Shown here piece by piece: positions 11,266 to 22,704 of a stretch of DNA of 64,000 nt. The DNA is taken from assembly GCF_964204645.1 (NCBI RefSeq), contig NC_134032.1, forward strand, positions 9,604,275-9,668,274, written 5' to 3'. The first letter of the stretch is position 1. Each line of letters begins with the position of its first letter. Under the pieces are notes generated by a model, which worked only from the letters and a program-made list of their open reading frames with translations, had not been told where the DNA came from and searched no databases. Source of the stretch: Tubulanus polymorphus (lineage: Eukaryota; Nemertea; Palaeonemertea; Tubulaniformes; Tubulanidae). The position numbers were made by a program, and so were the translations under genes.

Positions 11266-13768
11266 TGGTTTTACTTGAGTCAAGACTGATAACAGTGATA
11301 CATACATAATGAAATTCCTAATGGCCGATCCTCAAATGAAATGTCAACCTTTTCAAAACTTAAAAAAAAGAACTTCAAAATTGATATTAAGCTAAACATC
11401 CCCAAACCTGTTAATATCGTATTGTCCTAAACCCGCCGCTGTGTGAACCTATATTTTTCCAGTGATCTCGCTGTAATAATGAATTAGAATTCAACACCAC
11501 ATTTTTTATATGAGCGTATATAAAGGAAATTACACCTGACCTCAAATCGACAAATTGAAATAACTCTCAAGTACTTTTTACGCGCAGTTTTTTAGAATGA
11601 AATTTGTCCGATGTTATAATATGTGGTATATACTGTGTATTTTTGGTCGTACTGGTTAAGAGGATCGCTTTAGAGTAGGCGCATGGTTCAACGGATGATC
11701 AATAACGCAATGCCATAGTAATGTGGGTAAAATTAAGCCTAGCTCGTCGTACAGTCGTTTCTATTTTTAAGAACGAAAAAGGTTTATCTTACGGACGTTT
11801 TTATTTCAACATCGCGGCAGCCGGTCTCCATAAATCCCCTAGATAACAAAAACGAATTAACCAGTTTTTTACTTCTTCAGGCGCGGAATCAGATGGTAGC
11901 ATCGTAGACACGTGTGGCTAGTGCGCTACCGTCACGAAAATCTCGAGCAAATTAGCATATTTTTTCACCCCCAACGTGTAAAGGGCACATGGAGGACCCC
12001 CAATCCCCTCTCTCGTTTATCGAGGATTATGCCATTCTTTATAAGTTGTGCTTCCCTCACCTGTGGTCCCTGGATCGGCATTCGCTTTTCAGCTGTAAAT
12101 ACCTAGCAAATTCCTCTGACATCGTCTACCAAAATATGACCGCCCCAATATAGACCGTGGACTCTTCAAAACGGATTGTTGTCGGGGCCTGACGACTTCA
12201 TCGCAATTAGGTTAGGCCTTTGTGAATACGCGTGTATTTTTCAAAGATCATCACTGAATTTATATGCGAATAAAAAAAGTTCAACTTACCCATTTTAGAA
12301 TAGTTGATAAACCATCATTCTGGCGATCAGAGCAGATAAGGGGAAAATGACCATTCGACTGAGTTGAAATTGCTTTGGGGTGAAGTATGGATTGGGCATT
12401 AAGCGTAGATCCCGTCACTAGAGTGAGAAGGGAAGGCTATTGAAATACGGGTTTAACGTGTTTACAAGCGCCGCCGAGTTTCCTCACAATAGTACATTGA
12501 AGACTTCAAACCGGTTTTCAAAGATCTTCGACTACAAGTGTCTTTTGTTGAATTGGCGTTCCACTGAGTCAAAGCCCGGGCAACATCTAAGCTAAGTTAA
12601 TAATAGTTCATGGACAATACACTTTCTCGGGAAGGGGAGTATGTATTATCTATTGTCTCTCGCGCAGGGGGGGGGGGGGGGCTTTAGTTTCACCTTTCAC
12701 CACAAGATTAAGATCAATTTCGTGAATTGACTATCTAACCATAAACCGAATTAGTAAAGACATTCAACATCGATTTCAAAGTCGTTATTAATATCCAGCT
12801 ACACAAATCGAGAAGATACACAATATCCGTGTACGATGAATATACAAGAGTAATCCCGCAATAAATCAGCCAGAGTTCTTGTGGTGAGTTTCAAGGTCAC
12901 TGATTTCTGTAAACGTCCACCAGGGGGCGTTGAATATTGAAATTTAGTACCGAATAAATTTGCATAGGTATTTACATACGATTTCAATTTGGTTCTTGTA
13001 TGAATAATTTACTTTATTCGTACTACCGAACTTTTCTGAATACTTTAAAGTAACTTTATTCTGCACGACTCCTGATGATGATTCCTTATACGAAACGTTA
13101 CTCGGATAAAAAGAACTTAACATCTTCGTCTGATTTATTGAAGGATTTCTCAAGTGTATCCAGCCACATGCCACAGGTCGCTTTAATGCCTTCGCAAGCG
13201 TTGGAACTGCAATACAATAACGCAAGTACTAGATTGTGTAAAAATATCGATCCTGCTAAAACTTTTATTACTGCAAGATATCCTGATTATCATAATTTTT
13301 GGTCACGATCTTAGCGAAATAAATACGTGTATATATATATCATATTTATTTACATTATAAGAATAAATCTTCGCCCGAAAATTTACTTTTTGAAAATTGA
13401 TGTTCTGTGAGAAAACGAATAAAACTAACTCGTCAAAATCTTATCGAAAATCTTATGCCTCGATTTTTAGAAGTTGAAGTTAGAATTTTGACGACTGTTC
13501 TAGGAGGAAAAAAGAACCGGTAAAACCGCAAAATTATCAATACAGTCTTCTCAGGATTTTGACAATCAATTAGATCTCATTGTAAACCCTGGTCCATTCA
13601 GCGCCTCCATGCAGTCAGAGACTGGTGCCATTTTTCTATAATCCTAACTTTGTTTGTCATGTCTAAATCGTATCTGTCGTTAAGTCAGTTCCGAAAATAC
13701 GAGCTTCTAATCATAATGCCAGCATTTTCTTCAACTCTTCTGGACCAAGAATTTCTCTTCACATCCTC
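11266..13768. other. Intergenic DNA, retroelement-tail-like remnant
   Basis: No gene is supported. Around 13070-13110 the order CTGATGATGATTCC, a short spacer, then ACGAAACGTTA resembles the CTGATGA..GAAACGT hairpin common near the ends of Penelope-like elements and LINEs. Flanking ORFs 12944-13225 and 13075-13314 overlap on opposite strands and show no domain. Confidence 0.35.
12667..12681 (+). repeat. G homopolymer (15)
   Basis: Run of 15 G in otherwise unremarkable intergenic DNA. Confidence 0.9.
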
Positions 13769-14941
13769 TTATGAACATGGATTGGGAGTCATTTCCAGAC
13801 GCTCCCAAATTTCCCTCATTTGCCAGCGGTCGACGTTCGTCACGATTACGGACGTATTACGCTTGATCCAGCAAGCGATTTGCTCACTACTCCTCCGGCG
13901 GTGTATCACGTTGTTCGCAAATCTGCGATTGTGAAATAACCGAACGCCCTCTATCGTCGCCAGAATACCCGTGAAGTATACGTCCTCCATGTTTATGAGG
14001 CGAGTGCGCAGCGCGGCGCGGTAGAGTCTCGATGCCGTCCGCGCGTGCATCACGTACGCATTTCCGGCCAAATACGGCGGGTAGACTTCGAACGGGTATT
14101 GCCCGACGGGTACCCCGTATCGCCCTCCGCGAATTACGAGCGGTCTAGGACCGTTGACATATCCCATTATCTTATTTTCCAGACCGAGATTGGCTGCGTT
14201 TACGTCTTCTAGAAGTTTCGGAACGTTTACGAAGATGTCGCTATCGGCTTTCATTACGTACGCGGCGTCTGGGCAGTGCTCGGTCGCCCATCGAAGAGCT
14301 AGGGCCGTTTTCAGGGTTAGATTACCATACACATCGTCGAAATCGGCCACTATCAAATCGGCGAAGTCTTTAAACTCTCCCTGTAGGTTCGTCTCGCTTT
14401 CACCGCCATCTGGTGGCGGTTTTCCGACTAGGTAATAAATGCTGATTGCGTATCGCGGAAGTTTTCGCCCGTGGGTCCACTCGCCCGTGAAGCTCGACGT
14501 TCCCCACGTTATTCGCAGACGATCGCGCGTCAACTTGTCGCCCACGCGTGACGTCACCAGAACGAGTAAATGAGGCGCTTCCGGTGACTTGCATCCGGGG
14601 TTTAAAATCCATTTAACCTCCGACAGATAGGAGTTGACGATCTGGTCGCGTTTTTTGAAATATTCTCCGTAATTCTTTTGCTTTTTCAAAACGTACCTAA
14701 CCTTCCTTTTTCGAACCGGAATCGACGCAACAGCGGATTTTCGACGTTCTGCGATTTTCGACACCGGGCGAGCACCTGCGCCGGTTTTCAAAACGGTCGT
14801 ATTTGCGTGCCGATCGCTCGATATTATCGACCGTGTTCCGAATAAAGCCCCGGCAGCGATGTAAATAAGAAATAACGTTTGAATTATCACGATCGTCGTC
14901 ACCGTCGCTTTCAGCAGCCGAACGAGTATTTTCGACACCAT
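13769..14941 (-). CDS. Beta-1,3-galactosyltransferase-like enzyme (GT31 family)
   Basis: This 390-residue single-exon protein is a predicted Golgi type II membrane enzyme that transfers galactose or N-acetyl sugars from UDP-sugar in a beta-1,3 linkage; the acceptor cannot be told from sequence. The start is the ATG at 14941-14939. A longer frame would need a TTG start, and TAA stops that frame a little further up. Residues 1-13 are cytosolic, 14-34 form the signal anchor, and a basic Lys/Arg-rich stem runs to about 120. GT31 hallmarks follow in order: RDRLRITWG (139-147), FDDVYGNLTLKT (201-212), KADSDIF (231-237) with DSD as the metal and UDP-binding DxD, YPPYLAGNAYV (287-297) and MEDVYFTG (318-325). 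The length fits the family. One-exon coding is usual for B3GALT-type genes. The exact subfamily (B3GALT, B3GNT or an invertebrate expansion) is not resolved. Confidence 0.92.
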   Translation of the reverse strand: MVSKILVRLLKATVTTIVIIQTLFLIYIAAGALFGTRSIISSDRHANTTVLKTGAGARPVSKIAERRKSAVASIPVRKRKVRYVLKKQKNYGEYFKKRDQIVNSYLSEVKWILNPGCKSPEAPHLLVLVTSRVGDKLTRDRLRITWGTSSFTGEWTHGRKLPRYAISIYYLVGKPPPDGGESETNLQGEFKDFADLIVADFDDVYGNLTLKTALALRWATEHCPDAAYVMKADSDIFVNVPKLLEDVNAANLGLENKIMGYVNGPRPLVIRGGRYGVPVGQYPFEVYPPYLAGNAYVMHARTASRLYRAALRTRLINMEDVYFTGILATIEGVRLFHNRRFANNVIHRRRSSEQIACWIKRNTSVIVTNVDRWQMREIWERLEMTPNPCS

Positions 14942-17900
14942 GATCGCCGCGGAATGTCCTCGCGCGTTTATTTCTCGCAAAACGTTCCTGGAGAGATGGC
15001 CGCCTTACCTACACCATTATAATCCTAACCGGGTGGCAAAATAAACCGCTTGTTTCATTTCAGCGAGATCGTGCAATTAGCGATCGACGCAATTCACTTA
15101 AGTCTTGCTCACATATGATATTACACACATATATTCAGAGATCACATTTTTCGAACTTAAACACGAGGAACCCGCATATAGGCCTCTACTGGTAATGACG
15201 CGTATATACAATAAGACATTTAACTATATATTTGCATTCAAACGCAATGAACCGCAATGAATTCCTCGTCCCGGCAGTGTGTTTGTGAGAGTCGCTATAA
15301 TTAACAAGTTTGGCCAAGAACGTTTTGATGTGCAAACAAATTAACAATAGACCCTTTCGATGTAATCAAACTTCCTGTTTTAAACATGTCAACGCGTGCT
15401 AATAGACTCTACCGATACTTCGCTTCAGTACGCCTGAACTTGAAGCACTAATTACTCGAAGGCCTGAATGATAAGGTCTTTGGCCAAAACGTTGCTCCAA
15501 ATATACATAATCATTTACGCAAGAACTTGACATCTGCTGAATTATTGTAGGATTTCTATCTCTCTATATATATATATAGTTGTGCTGTGCTGTGACAAGT
15601 GGTCGAATTTACGAATTTTTTGTTTGAATTGCAGTACATTAATGGAAATTTCAGTTCCGGATCATTCAAACAATCCTCAAGCCAGCTTGAATCAGCGAGT
15701 CACCAAAACACTGCTTTTACACATTGTAAAAGCAGCTGGTGGGACCTGCTTTCCGTAGACCTATTCTTTCTCTTTTCATTTTTCTTTCATTGGCAATCAT
15801 AACTTATGACGAATAGAACACCATAAACCTTTATCAAATCACTAGTAGGCAATTTGATGATGTCATAGTCACAGGATATTGTCGATGCTACCATTATTTG
15901 GGAATTTATGGTACGTAGCATAATGTATGGCAGGCATAATACCAAGTACAAACGATGATCTCTAGGGCGAAATCGATTTTTGAAAAACTTAATTCTCAGT
16001 CTAAAATTCTTTGAATTTGCACATAGTGGGTTTTTATCTTTTATCTTTGGCAGGGTCTACGTTTCCAACGAGGATTTCGGTTATTCAGTGGCGCACCAGA
16101 ACACCGTTTCGATCGATCAAGATGGCGGCTATGGGGCGGACCGGATTTTCATATCTTATGTTGTAACTAACGTTTGTTATGTTTCAAATTGCTTTCATCT
16201 GTTTTTTTTTTGTAAATAATTGTAAATACTGTTTTTTCCTCCATGTACCATGGGAATGGTTGGAGTGATATAAATATTCGTATTCGTATTCATATCCGGA
16301 AGATGAGAAATCAAATTACAAAAGAAATTCTCGCTCGATGATAGAATCATTTTATTCAATAACATTTTACAGTTGAACCTCGTTAATACAATTCTGTTAA
16401 AGACGAAAATCGTTTATTACGACGATTTTACTTTTCCCACAAGATTCGTATCAACGAGTTTCCGATTTGCATGTTACAATTATTTTATTAAAAAATCGAA
16501 TACGACCAGAAAACGTCATTCTTCCCTTACAACGCTACCTAGCGAAAAACGCCCGAACTGGTCAATTAATCAATTATTCTTCGCCCAAAATTGAACATGA
16601 ATAATACTGACGCTTTTTATGCTAATTTATGTAAATAATACTCTGTACCAGGAACAAATAGGAGTATAAAACAGGAATGTTTCATAAATTTGATGTCGGA
16701 AAAAGTTTTTAAAATATGGCACATTGAATTATGATATGTTTGACAATACAGTAGAACCCGTTTAATTCCGGATTTAGGACCAACAAAATTCACCCGGTTT
16801 ACGGGGAAATCCAGATTTAAAGTCATTTTCTTGTATACTAATGAACAAATGGACTGCAAATATTGTCCGGATTAGACCAAAAACCAGATTAAGCCGATCC
16901 GGATTAAGCGGGTTTGACTCTAAGTCAATACTTGTATTAATACAAGATGATGTTCAAAGTGAAAGTTAGTTTTATATTACAAATGTATATACATGCATAT
17001 ATTTGTTTTATACGTCAGCAGTTTCTTAATTTCTGGCCGGATAATCATAGAACGAGGCAAACCTTCCTTTGGGGAGTGGATTGAATTTTATATATGTAGT
17101 GCAGCTCTCTGAAAAAGAGGGGTGGGGTTAGTTTGGCGAAACCGTCAAATTACAAAGTCAAACTCAAATGCAATATCCGCATCAAATTAATGATATTCGC
17201 GATATAATTATCGAGTCATATTATACGTTTTCAAAATTTCTTGCCTAGGCCATAGCGAAACTCGATGTGATATGATCCTAAGATTGCCCGTAAGCCTACT
17301 GTGGCAGGGCTTCATACTGTGGTATTCTCGATGCCATCACGTTCGAATCTCTGCCGGGGAGAATGGGATTGAATTGTTGCGTGTGAATCGCCACCTGGTT
17401 CCGGAAGTGAGGCATTGTTTAGCCGTGTCGTCGCAGCTTCTAGGTCCGCAGAAACCGGAGACTGAAAGAGCTAACATCGTTCATTGCGGAAGTTAAATCT
17501 GACGCACAACTGAAGAAGTAGATTCACATGTACCTTAGATAGATATATACATGTACGGTACTGGAGTTCCCCCAGCCAATTCCCTTCTTAAAAGGAGGAC
17601 GAATTTTCCATCTTCGGTGGAATTTTCATTACGTTAAAATTACACTTTTCATAGTTAAACCTAGGGGTCCAGGGACACCACGCTCGCTTGGGAATTGGTT
17701 TTAAATGCTCAACAATAAAAACATTCAACTATCAACACCACTGTTGACCTTGAGCTCACCACAATCGTGGAGCATGTCAAGATCACAGTACGGCCAACTT
17801 ACGACCTAATTTTTCTTATGCTGATAGGCCCTTCGGAAATACAACTACTGTATACATAAATGATCAAGATAATTGAAAGCTTCACAGATGTGTAAACAGT

Positions 17901-18864
17901 GCTGATTTCGGTCAACATTAATGGCTGCCAGGTGGCCATCTTGAATCTGATTTAGACCAGTTTTTGGGCTGAAGATGCGTCTGTAGTGGAAAGATGTATA
18001 TAACAAACATCAAGACAATCCATTGAAACGTCTTCCAAAGTTCCCAAAATAACTTGATTCTGTCCACAGATGAACAGATGAGCGAGAAGTGAACGCAATA
18101 GCCTGCTGGGACGTAAGTCCCAAGTGGGTAAAAAATATTTACAAGTAATATAGAATTAACATTTGAAAAATAACTTAAATTTTTAAGGGACTAGCCAGTC
18201 AGTGATATAATTACATACGTAAACAAAATTAAGTCTTCAAAGATTGTCCGACTTATCTTTGATTAAAATGCAAAATCATTGTAATGCTTCAGTCCGATTT
18301 TGAAAAAGATCGCAAACTTTTGCAGCATGAAACTGGACCTTGTGCAAGACATTACATCAGATAATTGTCGATTACCTAGAATAATGAATTAAAATGTAAC
18401 AAAAATAAAATGTTCATAAAAAGTTCAAGCTCTAAGTCGGGCCCTCCGGATCCAATGGGTTACTTGTGGCAACTGCTGGGCGATATACATCCATACAAAA
18501 TTTGGTAATGATTTGGACGAATGGGCGACCACTGGTGGTCAAATCCAATGTTGATTTATGCCATGGCCACACAGATCGCTGGTACCAAGCTTCATCATGT
18601 TCCTACGATAACTGTAGGACTATTACTAATGATTTTAAGTAAATTTCGATGACGGATGGCCCGACAGTCACTGCAGAGCTAATAACAAATATCACTATAA
18701 AATTCATTTTTAAAACCCGTCACCAACAATGCAATGATGTCATTGGGGGAATACCTGGAAGCAAGCTTAGAACCCCGAATGATCTGTCTCTATTCCTCTT
18801 CATCGTGGCTGCCTCCTTATGCCCTAATGATAGCTTCAAATAAACTACATAGACAATTCTGAAA
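14942..18864. other. Intergenic DNA with repeats
   Basis: No gene is supported in 14942-18864. A decayed retroelement tail lies at about 15953-16045, with the order GATGATCTCTAGGG, then GTGGGTTTTTATCTT, as in 23531-23653. A (TA)n tract lies near 15567-15580. One tRNA-like repeat arm lies at 17300-17372. Bases 16750-16920 contain GGATTAAGCCGATCC-type short repeats. ORFs here are short and without domains. Confidence 0.45.
17300..17372 (+). repeat. Solo arm of tRNA-like foldback element
   Basis: Reads GTGGCAGGGCTTCATACTGT, a short hairpin, CGTTCGAATCTCTGCC and GGGGAG. It matches the right end of the foldback elements at 30577-30915, 35848-36186 and 58138-58475, without the left arm. Confidence 0.7.
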
Positions 18865-19131
18865 CAGAGCGTCGGAACAGGGGCGGCCAAAGCCACCCCA
18901 CTTTTTTGCTTAACAAAATTTTTTTCAAAAGCACGCTGTACCGCGTAGCAGCTCGTCGTTCTCTGTACTAGGTGGTTGGCTCACGGCTTTTCATGCTTCT
19001 GTGAATGAGACTGTGAAATGGCCCCAAAACGTATCTCCAGCAATTGAATTTTCAAATTTTTCTAGGGGAGGGCCCCCAGACCCCCTTCAGAAATAAGCCT
19101 CGCCACTGAAAAATTCCTTCCGACGGCTCTG
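18865..19131. repeat. MITE-like element, CAGNGCGTCGGAA termini
   Basis: Starts CAGAGCGTCGGAACAGGGGC and ends TTCCGACGGCTCTG, giving inverted termini of about 13 bp. Internal GGCGGCCAAAGCCACCCCAC and TTTTTTGCT segments are shared with the element at 38866-39146. Length 267 bp, non-coding, non-autonomous DNA transposon type. Confidence 0.65.
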
Positions 19132-19194
19132 TGAAAAGATGGCCACACCCCGGTAAAATACATGTAAAAGACATCATCGTCAAGCATCCCTCCT

Positions 19195-19330
19195 TTCTGA
19201 AGTGTCTATTTATGGAGTAATTTGATGATTTCATAGAAGGATTTATGGAGGCAACCATCTTTCTGGAAGTGTCTTACCAGTAATTCAGCTGACATCAATA
19301 GGGGGATTTACATAGTCAGCCATATATTTG
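19195..19330 (+). repeat. Dispersed ~60-bp motif, cluster 1
   Basis: Repeats the order AAGTGTCTAT, then TTGATGATTTCATAG, GGATTTATGGAGGCAACCAT and CTTTCTGGAAGTGTC. The same order recurs at 20150-20345 and in single copies elsewhere in the window. Confidence 0.55.
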
Positions 19331-19339
19331 CGTTATTCT

Positions 19340-19446
19340 GGGCCCTGTTTCACAAAAACGACTAACCCCTTAATCCATTCAAGATCAACTCAATTAACAA
19401 AGAAATTAAATCAATTCAAGAAAACTTTTTGTGAAACCGGATCCAG
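19340..19446. repeat. Foldback MITE with GGGCCCTGTTTCACAAAA terminus
   Basis: Left end GGGCCCTGTTTCACAAAAA and right end CTTTTTGTGAAACCGGATCC form inverted termini about 20 bp long around a core rich in AATTAA and TCAATT. It is 107 bp long, abuts the stop codon of the next gene, and so falls in that gene's 3' UTR. Confidence 0.65.
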
Positions 19447-19447
19447 G

Positions 19448-21831
19448 TCAGTTATTCGTTGTCGGCGTTGTTCTTTTCTTCCTGCCCGATAATCTCGACG
19501 CTTTGATTCGAGTGAATATTCTCCACGATATTCGATGATGATGATTGCGCGTTTGCTCGGGCGCGACTGCGTCATCTTCGCCGCGTAGCTTCTTCAATTC
19601 CTGGATGATCTGCTGTTTCTTTTCTCTCATTTCCTTTTCTGACGGGCTGTGCATCACTAGTGGCAGCGATAGCCGCCTACGTGGCTGAGTAGCCATGCCA
19701 CCACCACTTGTAGATGGCAACGTAGCCGATGGCGAAAACGGTTCTTTCGTTATCTGGCTCTCGACCGTTATAGATCCGTCGTCGCTACGGAGTTTTCCAA
19801 GTTCGCGAAAAATCTCGCGTTCTTTTCGTCGACTTGCCGCTGACGCATCTGTTTCCGAGTCCGGCAGGCGGACTCCGTCGGTTGCCGACGACGGCGACTC
19901 CTCCAACAGCGCCGACGTTTCGATATCGACCATTGGAGAGGTCAAGGTCGTAAAACGGAACGTACCGCCTGAACACTCAAATTGTTCGTCGACCGGTCCG
20001 ACCTGGAACGGAGCAACCGATGGTGAATACTGGTTCCGATCGAACATGCAAGGTGGCGCACTGCACGAGGAGATCTTCCGTAGATTTGGTGGGGAATTGT
20101 CAAAATTTGTATCGCAACCAGATTCCTCAGCTGTAATAAAAGAGCAGATCAGTGAGGGAGATTTATAGAGGTAGCCCCCTTTGTAGCAGTGTCTGAAGAA
20201 TAATTTCATGTTATAGGGGGGATAAAGCAGTCATCTTTTCTTAAAGTGTCTATATGGGTTGAGTAGATGATGTCATAGGGGGATTTATGGAGGAAGTCAA
20301 ACGATCTTTTATGAAAGTGTCTATAGTAACCATCTGATGACGGTATATATTTTTGCTGCAAATTGATTTCCTGACATTGAAAATGCTGATGAAACTGAAT
20401 GGCGGTAACTGAGTAACAACTAGCAACACCTAGTGGAATCCTTGCTTGCCATAGTATCAGTCAGTGCCGTTGCCTCATTATTAACCCTTTTGCTGCGCAC
20501 AAAGAAATGAACACATGTGAGACATTAATTATGAAATTAGATTGAAAATTCTGAATTTCTTTCTGAGAAAAGGCCGTACGCACAAGCAGTGCAAGTGTGT
20601 ATGCAGTGAAAGGGTTTTAATCATTACCTTCATCTCCCACTTCCTCCTCATCATCAGTGATCTCATTCTCACTATCCTCCTCCTCGGACGTCGCATCCGT
20701 ATTTGTATTCATCGTACAGTTATCGCCGACCATTATAGCATCGCTGTCTTTGATCGTGATGTATTTACCGCAGAACAACTGATAAATGATCTGCGGCTGT
20801 CTACCGTCCGCGTCATCATCAACACTGCCGCCATTGTTGCCATCGACGACGCTCGGTTTTTTAACCGGGTCGGTATGGGCGCGGTCGGCTCGGCGCCGTC
20901 TGCGCGTTTTCTTCCGCGGTCGTAACTGAAACAAATCAATGCTTTTTATTTTACGATTACTATTCACCGGGTAAGATGTCAGAAATCCCCACATGAAATC
21001 ATCAAATTCGGAGATATTGATCCAGATATTAAAGGCAACTTTTGCAAATGGCCCTGTGAATTCACCAGAAAAGATAGCTGTCTCCATAAATATCATCCGC
21101 TATTGGTATTTCTAGAAATGATTGCCACTTTTACAGATTCCCCCATGACATCAAACTATTCCTTCAGAAGAGCTAGTTGTCTCCTAGTAAGTTACCTAAT
21201 CATTGGTGTTAAGCTTTTTATAATCGGACGTGCTTATACCAATGTTCTTGTGCAGTGGTTTGTGAAAATATCCAATCGTGAAACTAAACCACTATAGTGG
21301 CCGCCATAAATAATCCCATATTACATGATCTCATTACAAAGACATTTCCAAATAAGCTGGCTGCCTCTATAAAAGACCTTACGACTTCACTGAATATAGT
21401 CCAGAAGCTTTCAGAAAAACAGTTCCCCATACGATCGAATACTCATATGATTTACTAAAATTTCAACCAATATCTTGAAGTGTAAATGTATGTTAACTTA
21501 CTGATATCTGGGGACGGTCACGCTCGTAGGTACATCGCGAATGATCATAGAATAAAAAGTCTAAAACCGAAAAAAAAACATTCCAAAAGGTAAAATTTAG
21601 AAATCATTTTCATCACTTTTGTATATGACGAATTCACATACATAAGAAATTACATCAGCAAATTTAGAAAAGTTTCCAAATACACAAGATTGATGTAAAG
21701 GGGGTGGATGGGCTGTTAGCCACATTCTACTCACTTGCCACGAGTTTCAGAATGTGGACGCCAGCGACAACATTCAGCAAACACCGGGCGAATTCCGCGC
21801 AGCTGGAAACCGCGTCAAATACCGACAGCAT
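19448..21831 (-). CDS. 378-aa charged protein with RHIM-like segment (complete, four coding exons)
   Basis: Coding exons are 21831-21735, 21560-21502, 20925-20628 and 20130-19448. Junction phases 1, 0 and 1 all match, and the total is 379 codons including TGA. The start ATG (21831-21829) follows an in-frame TGA; the exon itself begins at a strong acceptor (exon start 21871). Residues 12-37 are hydrophobic or amphipathic. Residues 53-64 are very basic (LRPRKKTRRRRR). Residues 107-125 (YITIKDSD, then AIMVGDNCTMN) resemble a RHIM amyloid core, with I-M-V-G at 116-119 followed by D-N. An acidic run covers 133-152. Two related helices follow, RRKEREIFRELGKLRSDD (252-269) and REKKQQIIQELKKLRGEDD (320-338). 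The tail is basic. No kinase, TIR or death domain is visible. RHIM proteins nucleate necroptosis and NF-kappaB signalling in animals; membership here is inference, since the usual Gln of the tetrad is Met. Confidence 0.7.
20150..20345 (+). repeat. Dispersed ~60-bp motif, cluster 2 (about three copies)
   Basis: Three degenerate units of GATGATGTCATAGGGGGATT, TATGGAGG and CATCTTTTxTxAAGTGTCTAT lie in the last intron of the RHIM-like gene. Spacing is close to 60 bp. Confidence 0.65.
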
Positions 21832-22559
21832 TTTTCTTCTTATCTTTGTAAATTTCAATCATTTTCGCATTCTGTGAAAGAGGAAAATATATCAAGTCAG
21901 GCTTTTCGTTCCAGGAACAGTTCTATGAGTAGTTTTTACAGTACTACCTACAACTCTGATACAAGCCGCTGTGGAAAGAAGTAAGGCCCAGTGATAGTGA
22001 ACATGAGGCAGCTTGTAAACCCCATAGTTCAGTTAACTTTATGATAGGTTAGGCTATACCAACCACACGCAGGTTAATGACTATGAACCCCTCCCTCGAT
22101 TGGACAAACAATATCCAGCAGAGCGGGCTTGCTCGCTGCTGGATCGTCACAGTGAGTTCACTGTGATGATAGGACTAACCGCTACTTTCTGATACCAGCC
22201 TCTAGGTCTATATGAGGAAACTTTGAAAAGACGCACTGTACTGGGTAGGGCTTTGAATTTGGAGCCCCAGTTACACGAGGCACAGTCATGTGTCATGTGA
22301 TCCGATGAATAGACTCTAGTTAGTAGAAGTAGTAACAGTTACCGAATCCCAGTTACCTAGGGCTAATCGTTGGAGGTTACAAGCTTATACCAAAAACGGA
22401 TATATATTCGATGTAGTATGTGAAAATATCCGATCGTGAAACTTAACCGCAGACAGGTTAGGCCTACTGACTATAGAAGAAGGGAACTCAGTACTACGTA
22501 GTAAGATTTCTCTCGATCCGAATAAACATTTAACAATTGCATTAATTAAGACTACTTAC

Positions 22560-22620
22560 AGCGCTTTTAGACTGATGACAGTCGCCAAACTATTTCAAGA
22601 ATCGCGCCTCAGCCATCCAC
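22560..22620 (-). other. Probable 5' UTR exon of the RHIM-like gene
   Basis: On the minus strand a strong donor (GTAAGT, bases 22559-22554) follows ..AAAAGCGCT. Every frame of the short sequence before it is closed, so it would be an untranslated first exon spliced to the acceptor at 21871. The 5' end is not defined by sequence. Two tiny upstream ORFs at the start of the next exon precede the chosen ATG. Confidence 0.4.
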
Positions 22621-22704
22621 CCACTTCAAGTCATTGATTCCAGGTTTATTCGCTGTTTAAAACACGTCCAAAGTCAAGAAATTCGCCGACGATTTAAAAA
22701 TATT

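Noticed and set aside
12944-13314. Opposing ORFs around 13.1 kb
   Set aside because: Sequence resembles a retroelement tail; the peptides show no conserved domain.
19448-22620. Receptor-interacting kinase or TIR adaptor
   Set aside because: The reconstructed reading frame is complete at 378 aa and contains no kinase, TIR or death domain; only the RHIM-like segment was kept as a claim.
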